Shown here: one piece after another, positions 58,560 to 64,000 of the stretch
Layout: the number at the start of each line of letters is the position of its first letter
How positions within the stretch are numbered: the stretch's first letter is position 1
NCBI RefSeq assembly: GCF_007750395.1
Contig: NZ_CP036281.1
Location: forward strand, 2,131,001 to 2,195,000
Reading direction: 5' to 3'
DNA length: 64,000 nt
DNA from: Polystyrenella longa
Lineage (GTDB): Bacteria > Planctomycetota > Planctomycetia > Planctomycetales > Planctomycetaceae
Program-made: the position numbers and the translations under genes
Notes under the pieces: generated by a model
Databases searched by the model: none
What the model was told of the DNA's origin: nothing
The model's input: the letters and a program-made list of their open reading frames with translations, nothing else

Positions 58560-58859
58560 ATGTCAACAGAACTCGAATTAATCGATGCTTTGAAAGAAGT
58601 GATTGACCCAGAATTGATGGTGAATATCGTCGACTTGGGATTGATTTACGACGTAAGCCAGGAGGAAGGAAAAGTCCTGGTTGAGATGACCTTGACCAGT
58701 CCCGCCTGCCCTGCCGGGCCACAAATTGTGCAGCAGGCACAAATGGCTTTGGTTCGACTGAAAGATGTCGACGAAGCTGAGATCAAGCTGACCATGTCTC
58801 CGCCCTGGACGCCAGAACGTATGACCGACGAAGCCCGCGACGAACTGGGGATTTTCTAA
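58560..58859 (+). CDS. DUF59/MIP18-family protein (SufT-like)
   Basis: A 99-residue protein of the iron-sulfur-cluster carrier family (DUF59, PaaD/SufT). It has DALKEVIDPELMVNIVDLGLIY and TLTSPACPAGPQIVQQ, with the conserved cysteine C60 used for cluster transfer. It ends in the usual LTMSPPWTPERMTDEARDELG. Such proteins take part in cluster maturation and delivery. It is the last gene of the suf cluster in this window, 282 bases after the Rieske gene. Confidence 0.95.
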   Translation: MSTELELIDALKEVIDPELMVNIVDLGLIYDVSQEEGKVLVEMTLTSPACPAGPQIVQQAQMALVRLKDVDEAEIKLTMSPPWTPERMTDEARDELGIF

Positions 58860-59413
58860 GCTCCAGTTGTCTATCGTAGCTTGGGTTTTGCTCTACGTAA
58901 TCTCGCCATGTGAAGGTGAGTAAGCAGATAAAGTCGAGTTCTGCAAGACTGACTGTCTGGTCTTTTGCTGAAAAATTTCTTTCCAGTTTGTTTGTGTTCA
59001 AACTGCTGAAATTCAATTGCTGTTTTGTGCAGGCTTGTTCATACTGGATTGAAATTCATGGATCAGCAGCCGCATGCACGGTGGAAAGTCGACTAGTCGT
59101 ATTCCTGAATGGAGGCATCTTAAAATGCTCTGTTGAATGGAAACTCTGACGGCTTCTCTGTCCGTAAAACGCTGTTACCGGATGTAATCGAATTATTGTT
59201 TCTATGATCTGAGCTTCTTTCAGTGAATTTCGAACTACCCGGTGATGGGGATGGAAAAGACCCATTACAACTATATCTAAGCCCCCTGTTACCCACCTTC
59301 ATCTTCCCCTGCCGCAGTCTCCGTTTGAGACTGGGTTTGAACTGATCCACCGTTAACTTCTGTCACTTCTGGCTTGAGAATTCATTCTCGCCCGACAAGG
59401 AAGGATATTGAAC
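58860..59413. other. Intergenic region downstream of the suf locus
   Basis: A 554-base gap with no gene. Small open frames on both strands (such as 58910-59149) show no family resemblance and lack ribosome-binding sites. It must carry the promoter of the DUF3500 gene; none was clearly identified. Confidence 0.4.
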
Positions 59414-60487
59414 ATGACTTTTAAAAAGAATTCGAAATCAATCGCTCCACGAGAGAATGAGAACGAATTGTGTTTTAATCGCTTTTCCCGCCGTGATTTC
59501 GTCAAAACATTAGGAGTAGGCGCAGCTGCCTCCCTGCTGCCGAACGTCATTACTCTTGCCGAAGAGACCTCCACCAAGCAAATTCCTCAGGTTGAGTCTG
59601 AAAAACTCGTTGCGAAACTGTACGAGTCATTTACTCCCGAACAAAAATCTTCCATTTGCTTTGACTGGAATCACCTGAAAGATGGTAGCCCGTTGCGACT
59701 GCGAGTCGCTAACAACTGGCAAATCACCGACAAACTTGTCCGCTCCGATTTCTACACTAAAGACCAGCAGGAAATGATTGAAGCAATCGTCTTCAACATT
59801 TATAGCCCTGAATGGCGTGGCAAAATTCGTCAGGAAATGAATGACGACTGCGGTGGATTCGGCGAAGAGCATTCCATTGCGTTATTTGGTGACCCCGCAG
59901 CTGATAAATTCGAATTCGTTTTCGCCGGACGCCATTTGACGGTTCGCTGTGATGGCAACACGACGGAAAATGTAGCCTTCGGTGGCCCAATTTTCTATGG
60001 ACATGACCCTCATGGTGAATTCAACGAACCTGCGGATCACCCGGACAATGTGTTCTGGGAACAGGGAATTAAAGCGAATAGATTATATGAAATGCTGGAT
60101 GGCAAACAGCGGGCCGTCGCTCTGAAACAAGAGCTTCCTGCTGAAGATCAAGTTCACTTCCGAAAAGCGGAAGAGGAAATTCCTGGACTGCGTGTTTCTG
60201 AAATGTCTGCGGACCAACAGGAGCATATGGAATTGGTTTTGAAGTCGCTCGTCGAGCCTTATCGTCAAACCGATCAGGCAGAAGTGCTGACTTGTCTGAA
60301 GGCTCAAGGTGGATTGGAGAATTGTCGGCTGACATTCTATCAACCCGGCGATATCGGCAATGATCAGGTGTGGGACAACTGGCGCTTGGAAGGCCCCGCT
60401 TTTGTATGGCACTTCCGCGGTGCCCCCCACGTACACGTCTGGGCAAATGTGGCAGACGATCCGAGTGTGAAAATCTCGACAGGCTAA
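59414..60487 (+). CDS. Tat-exported DUF3500 protein
   Basis: The start is ATG 59414 with AAGGA upstream, giving 357 residues. A twin-arginine signal (NRFSRRDFVKTLGVGAAASL) ending before EETSTK indicates export of a folded protein. The rest is DUF3500: SSICFDWNHLKDGSPLRLRV, GDDCGGFGEEHSIALFG-type (NDDCGGFGEEHS), and the characteristic C-terminal FVWHFRGAPHVHVWANVAD. Conserved His residues in PHVHVW suggest a metal site. Function unknown; probably a periplasmic enzyme. It is monocistronic. Confidence 0.88.
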   Translation: MTFKKNSKSIAPRENENELCFNRFSRRDFVKTLGVGAAASLLPNVITLAEETSTKQIPQVESEKLVAKLYESFTPEQKSSICFDWNHLKDGSPLRLRVANNWQITDKLVRSDFYTKDQQEMIEAIVFNIYSPEWRGKIRQEMNDDCGGFGEEHSIALFGDPAADKFEFVFAGRHLTVRCDGNTTENVAFGGPIFYGHDPHGEFNEPADHPDNVFWEQGIKANRLYEMLDGKQRAVALKQELPAEDQVHFRKAEEEIPGLRVSEMSADQQEHMELVLKSLVEPYRQTDQAEVLTCLKAQGGLENCRLTFYQPGDIGNDQVWDNWRLEGPAFVWHFRGAPHVHVWANVADDPSVKISTG

Positions 60488-60675
60488 AGATGTTTTCTAA
60501 GGAAAGCATCTTCCGTCAGATGGGTTAGTTGAGTCTGCTTCTCTTAACTGACTGTTTGATGGAAAGAGACAAACTGGTAGTACCTTTTTGAAGTGCCCTT
60601 CTCTATCGGTTGCTCCGAATCGTGTTCAATATTCGGAGTTTCCTATCGTCTCCTTTTCAGCCTGAAAGTTATTCA

Positions 60676-61584
60676 GTGAGCGAACCAAATCCCCCTGGTG
60701 AGATCAAATCAATTGACTATCGTTCCCGTGAATTCAATCAACCGCAGCCCATTCATGATGAATCCCAATTAAATCGCCTGGCGATCAGTCAGGTATACAA
60801 CCATCAGTGCTCTTTGGAGCAGGAGTTGGCTGCTTTAAAACAGGCCAATATTCAGACGGTCGGATTGTATCGTCCTCGTTTAGCCGAGTTCTGCGATCAA
60901 CAAAATTTGGGGCTGCTACTCCAGTTCCAGATGCAGGTGTCCTCAATCGCCTGGGCGGGTGGTTTTACGGGCTCTCATGGTTATTCCCATGACGAGGCCA
61001 TCGCAGATTCGTGTGACGTCGTCCAGCTTGCCTCTGCAGCGGGTGCAAGCTGTGTGCTGGTAGCCACTGGTGCTCGTTATGGCCACACGCGAAATCATAC
61101 CAACCGCCTGATTTGTGATGGTCTGAAGCAAGTCTCTGATTTCGCTGGAGAACGAAATATTGAACTGGCTGTGGTGCCCATGGTTAACAGTAAAGCTGGT
61201 CGATGGACTTGCCTTAATTCTATCGATGACGCCATGCAGATTATTCTGAAATGCAATCGTCCTAATATCGGTCTTGGTATTGATGCCGGACAGTTGCAGA
61301 ACTCCGAGATACTGCTCGGTCATGCGGAATCTGTAGCACCACATACTAAACTCGTCCGTATGCAGGTTGTTTGCGATGCGGACAGTTCTGAGCTCGTATC
61401 GCCGAGTTCATCTGATGAGGATTCCAGTCTGCCTCTGGAAGAGATTCTCAATCAATATACTCAGCATGGGTATGATGGATTCTTCGAGTTTCAACTCAAT
61501 ACGACCAACCAATGGTCACTGAAAGAGTACCGGGAAATGCTGTCAGGTTGCCGGGAATTGTTTGCTCAATCCGTGTTGATATGA
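60676..61584 (+). CDS. Sugar-phosphate isomerase/epimerase-like TIM barrel
   Basis: The start is set at GTG 60676 (SEPNPPGEIK, about 302 residues); an upstream TTG at 60610 is possible. The family is AP-endonuclease-2-like: RLAISQVYNHQCSLEQELAA, VQLASAAGASCVLVATGARY, NIELAVVPMV and a metal-binding-like NIGLGIDAGQLQ. The predicted metal ligands are partly altered compared with EndoIV-type enzymes. It probably acts on a sugar; substrate unknown. No linked pathway genes. Confidence 0.82.
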   Translation: MSEPNPPGEIKSIDYRSREFNQPQPIHDESQLNRLAISQVYNHQCSLEQELAALKQANIQTVGLYRPRLAEFCDQQNLGLLLQFQMQVSSIAWAGGFTGSHGYSHDEAIADSCDVVQLASAAGASCVLVATGARYGHTRNHTNRLICDGLKQVSDFAGERNIELAVVPMVNSKAGRWTCLNSIDDAMQIILKCNRPNIGLGIDAGQLQNSEILLGHAESVAPHTKLVRMQVVCDADSSELVSPSSSDEDSSLPLEEILNQYTQHGYDGFFEFQLNTTNQWSLKEYREMLSGCRELFAQSVLI

Positions 61585-61813
61585 ACCCTCGTTTATTGGT
61601 GGATTCGTAGCAGATGGCTTTGTGCTAAATCGGCGGTAAAATCGTCACAGGGGTGTTTTTCAGTTCGGCTTGTGGTACGATTGAATTCCTTCCTGACTTC
61701 ATCGTTCGCTGCAAGAACGATGCTAAAACGGAGAGCAACTTACCTTCCGTAAGTAAAACTCTTCCGCTGATACACTCCCCTGCCCTCTATCCAACCCTGC
61801 ACAATTACCATCC

Positions 61814-62536
61814 ATGGAACACGACTGGTACACATTAGATGAACTCGCGCGTCAACTTGGTCGCGACAGCAGGGAGATTCTGAAGCTGGCAAATCGGGGA
61901 CGAATCCCCGGTCGCAAAATGGGTGATGACTGGCAGTTCCATACGTCGGAAATTACCCAGTGGTTGGAGCAGGAAATGCATGCTTACACCGACCGCGAGC
62001 TGGCAATTCTAGAGTCGACACATCGTTCTGAGGATGAAGATGTTGACGCCGACGTTCCTGTCAGTAGTCTGCTTACTTTGGATACAATTGAAGTCCCATT
62101 GCAGGCGAGAACGCGTGTTTCAGTGTTGGAGTCGCTGGTGGAACTGGCGGGCCGGACTTACCAAATCTGGGAGCCGGCGTCGGTTCTCAAAGCGGTCCGC
62201 GAACGTGAAGAAACCTTTTCTACTGCGGTTGAAAATGGTGTCGCTTTTCCTCACCCGCGTAATCCTCTTCCTGAGAGTATTGGCGAACCCCTGATTGCCT
62301 ACGGTCGCACATTTACTGGCATTCCTTTCGGGGCTCCCAAGCGGCAGATGACGGATCTGTTCTTTCTGATTCTCTGTCGCGATTCACGGACTCACTTGCA
62401 GGTTCTGGCTCGTTTGGGGCGTATCCTGCAACTTCCCGGATTGCTTGAAGAACTTCGGCAAGCGGACGACGCCCGTTCTTCCTACGATGTCATTTGTAAA
62501 GCAGATAACCAGGTCAGTGAAACTGAAGTGGAATAG
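61814..62536 (+). CDS. Excisionase-type DNA-binding domain fused to PTS EIIA
   Basis: A 240-residue protein. Residues 1-55 are a MerR/excisionase-like helix-turn-helix (YTLDELARQLGRDSREILKL, then GRIPGRKMGDDWQF). Residues about 88-230 are a PTS EIIA (fructose/nitrogen-type) domain: the phosphorylated histidine is H147 in NGVAFPHPRNPL. EIIA-Ntr domains receive phosphate from HPr-like proteins. The fusion suggests a transcription regulator controlled by the phosphotransfer chain, without sugar transport. It is a planctomycete-typical architecture. It lies directly before bshB1, separated by 178 bases. Confidence 0.88.
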   Translation: MEHDWYTLDELARQLGRDSREILKLANRGRIPGRKMGDDWQFHTSEITQWLEQEMHAYTDRELAILESTHRSEDEDVDADVPVSSLLTLDTIEVPLQARTRVSVLESLVELAGRTYQIWEPASVLKAVREREETFSTAVENGVAFPHPRNPLPESIGEPLIAYGRTFTGIPFGAPKRQMTDLFFLILCRDSRTHLQVLARLGRILQLPGLLEELRQADDARSSYDVICKADNQVSETEVE

Positions 62537-62714
62537 AGCGAACTGATTTCATAAGTCGCTTCATCGCCAAAGGGAAAATGACTTTTTAACAGTATTTTTC
62601 GTTTGGATTTCGCTACACTTATTTCTTACCCGAGATTGCGCCCGGGTTTCGTGTCCTGTGAAATAACATCGAGACGCTTCACTTTTCACATTCTGCAAGG
62701 AACGAGGAATTAGT

Positions 62715-63446
62715 ATGTCCGTCGAACTGCCTGAACCGTTGGATCTGATCGCCGTCGGAGCTCATCCCGATGATGTCGAAATTGCCTGCGGGGGGACTCT
62801 TGCCCGATTGATCCAACAAGGATATCGAGTGGGTATTGTTGATCTGACGGATGGTGAACCGACTCCCGGCAGCCCCAGTCCCGACGTTCGCCTGGCGGAA
62901 GCACAAGAGGCAGCTCGAATTCTGGGAGTCACTGTCAGGGAAACATTGAATCTCTCCAATCGTAAATTGTTCGACGATTATGAAGGCCGTGTAGAGCTGG
63001 CTAAGATTTTCCGAAGATATCGGCCGAAAGTGGTTCTTGGAATTGCAGGCAAAACTCCTCTGGCCTCTCCTGACCATTTGGAGGCGGCAAACCTGACAGA
63101 CGCGGCCGTGTTCTATTCTCGATTGACGAAATGGGATGATCAGTTTGACCATTTACCTGTGCATACCATTACACGTCAGATCTGGTATCCGCTTAGTCTA
63201 AGAAATTTAACCATTCCGGAGGGAGAAGGTCGATTCGTAGTCGATATCAGTGAGACGTTGGATTTGAAATTAGAATCTGTAAGAGCCTATAAGACTCAAT
63301 TTCCACCTACGAAAGAAAGCGTATTCAAAATGGTGGAAGGGATGGCGATGCATGTGGGCGCTTGTGCAGGTTTTGAGGCAGGTGAGTTATTTGTTTCGAC
63401 CCGAGTGCTGGGGACTTCTGATTTTATGCAGACAGTTCTCTCGTAA
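62715..63446 (+). CDS. bshB1: Bacillithiol biosynthesis deacetylase BshB1
   Basis: A 243-residue zinc-dependent PIG-L/LmbE-family deacetylase. It removes the acetyl group from GlcNAc-malate during bacillithiol synthesis. The metal motif is [12 protein letters not shown] (about 16-27), with the second part in [10 protein letters not shown]. The middle [14 protein letters not shown] and [11 protein letters not shown] at the end match BshB1 rather than mycothiol MshB. Bacillithiol is known in some planctomycetes. bshA and bshC are not in the window. A start ATG 62715 has GGAACGAGG upstream. Confidence 0.9.
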   Translation: MSVELPEPLDLIAVGAHPDDVEIACGGTLARLIQQGYRVGIVDLTDGEPTPGSPSPDVRLAEAQEAARILGVTVRETLNLSNRKLFDDYEGRVELAKIFRRYRPKVVLGIAGKTPLASPDHLEAANLTDAAVFYSRLTKWDDQFDHLPVHTITRQIWYPLSLRNLTIPEGEGRFVVDISETLDLKLESVRAYKTQFPPTKESVFKMVEGMAMHVGACAGFEAGELFVSTRVLGTSDFMQTVLS

Positions 63447-63656
63447 TGTGAATAGATGTTTCAGGCTGTTTTCCGTATAATAATCGGGCTTATAGCGGGC
63501 ACCATGATCTTTGCCAGACACCACTTACCCTCTTTCGTCTGGTGGTTGATCGTGGGATACTATTAGGCGTCCCCTGTCTATCACAAACCTCCTCTGCAAC
63601 TCTCCATTCGTGGGAGCAAGAGCGGTTCTCTCTCCGATTCAGGTTTCTAATTTATT

Positions 63657-64000
63657 ATGGTCGCTATACGTCACGGCTCTGTCTGTATCACCGGTAACTT
63701 CAGAGAGAATAATGAAGATCGTTGCCTTGCCGATGATCAACAAAGATTCTTCCTGGTTTGCGATGGTATGGGAGGACAGGCGGCGGGTGAAAAGGCGAGC
63801 GAACTGGCGACAGAACTGGTTGCTAAAAAGCTAAACCAATTAGTTCCCTTCGAATCGGCGACTGCCGAGCAGGTTCGGGAAGCGGTCAATAAATCGATCG
63901 AACACGCCAACCTCGAAATCATGGCACTGGGAGAGATAGAACCCGAGTACCATAAGATGGGAACAACGATTGTCTTCCTGCTTAACCTGGGCGACCGGTT
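63657..64000 (+). CDS. PP2C-type serine/threonine protein phosphatase (partial, C-terminus beyond window)
   Basis: The frame opens at ATG 63657 and runs to the right edge; about 114 residues are visible. It has the PP2C N-terminal metal motifs GNFRENNEDR and VCDGMGGQAAGE, followed by the EFDS-type KMGTTIVFLL segment, which together bind the two Mn/Mg ions. Bacterial PP2C phosphatases of this kind (PrpC/Stp) reverse serine/threonine kinase signals, a system abundant in planctomycetes. The kinase partner would lie beyond the window or elsewhere. Confidence 0.92.
   Translation, partial: MVAIRHGSVCITGNFRENNEDRCLADDQQRFFLVCDGMGGQAAGEKASELATELVAKKLNQLVPFESATAEQVREAVNKSIEHANLEIMALGEIEPEYHKMGTTIVFLLNLGDR

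Overview
The window looks like a chromosomal segment of a planctomycete (Planctomycetota, probably order Planctomycetales). The reasons are: an excisionase-type DNA-binding domain fused to a response-regulator receiver; a DUF1559 protein; a protein that opens with the DPYLKWLGI-type planctomycete N-terminal module; a bacillithiol enzyme (BshB1); an archaeal/eukaryotic-type prolyl-tRNA synthetase; and many loosely packed single genes among conserved housekeeping genes. Genus cannot be fixed from the sequence alone. There is no prophage, CRISPR array, rRNA or plasmid module. One decayed IS element is present.

Layout. 1-11 kb: a partial excisionase/receiver regulator, mnmG, tpx (convergent with ruvB), a zinc-ribbon membrane protein, a YebC-family regulator, a large exported TPR protein, and an endonuclease III-like protein with a histone-H1-like Lys/Ala tail. 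10.6-15.9 kb: the translation operon nusA-infB-rbfA (minus strand), with a hairpin-rich 386-base nusA-infB gap and no rimP directly upstream. 16.2-16.6 kb: an intergenic, strongly structured candidate small RNA with its own promoter and terminator, next to a beta-ketoacyl synthase homologue whose three catalytic residues are all replaced. 18.7-21.6 kb: a glycine-zipper lipoprotein, a leucine-rich-repeat-like gene broken by an in-frame stop, and a decayed ISAs1-family element. 21.6-26.4 kb: tRNA-Ser(GGA), tRNA-Val(TAC), an SMR efflux pump, a Sel1-repeat protein and several planctomycete-type hypothetical proteins.

26.4-29.9 kb is a complete complex II operon, sdhC-sdhA-sdhB, preceded by a perfect 16-bp palindrome. 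30.2-34.1 kb carries two RNA-decay enzymes (RNase R and a YhaM-like 3'-5' exonuclease), followed by proS. 36.0-38.6 kb holds three consecutive membrane proteins with C-terminal zinc ribbons, apparently diverged paralogues. 38.8-45 kb has a TraB/GumN-type protein, gatC-gatA-gatB (the Asp/Glu-tRNA amidotransferase), rpmB and a small secreted Tyr/Pro-rich protein. 45.5-52.7 kb has csrA, an S41 protease, an AT-rich KAP-type P-loop NTPase, a UspA protein and a sodium:alanine symporter.

53.1-58.9 kb is a SUF iron-sulfur assembly locus: a SufR-like repressor, sufC, sufB, sufD, a Rieske ferredoxin and a DUF59/SufT-like protein. A 9+9-bp inverted repeat overlaps its likely promoter. No cysteine desulfurase or SufU/SufE is visible here. 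The last 5 kb holds a Tat-exported DUF3500 protein, a sugar-phosphate isomerase-like TIM barrel, a DNA-binding/PTS-EIIA fusion, bshB1 and the start of a PP2C phosphatase.

The strongest candidates for something undescribed are the structured RNA at 16262-16558, the degenerate ketosynthase beside it, and the HhH-GPD/histone-tail protein at 9525-10472.
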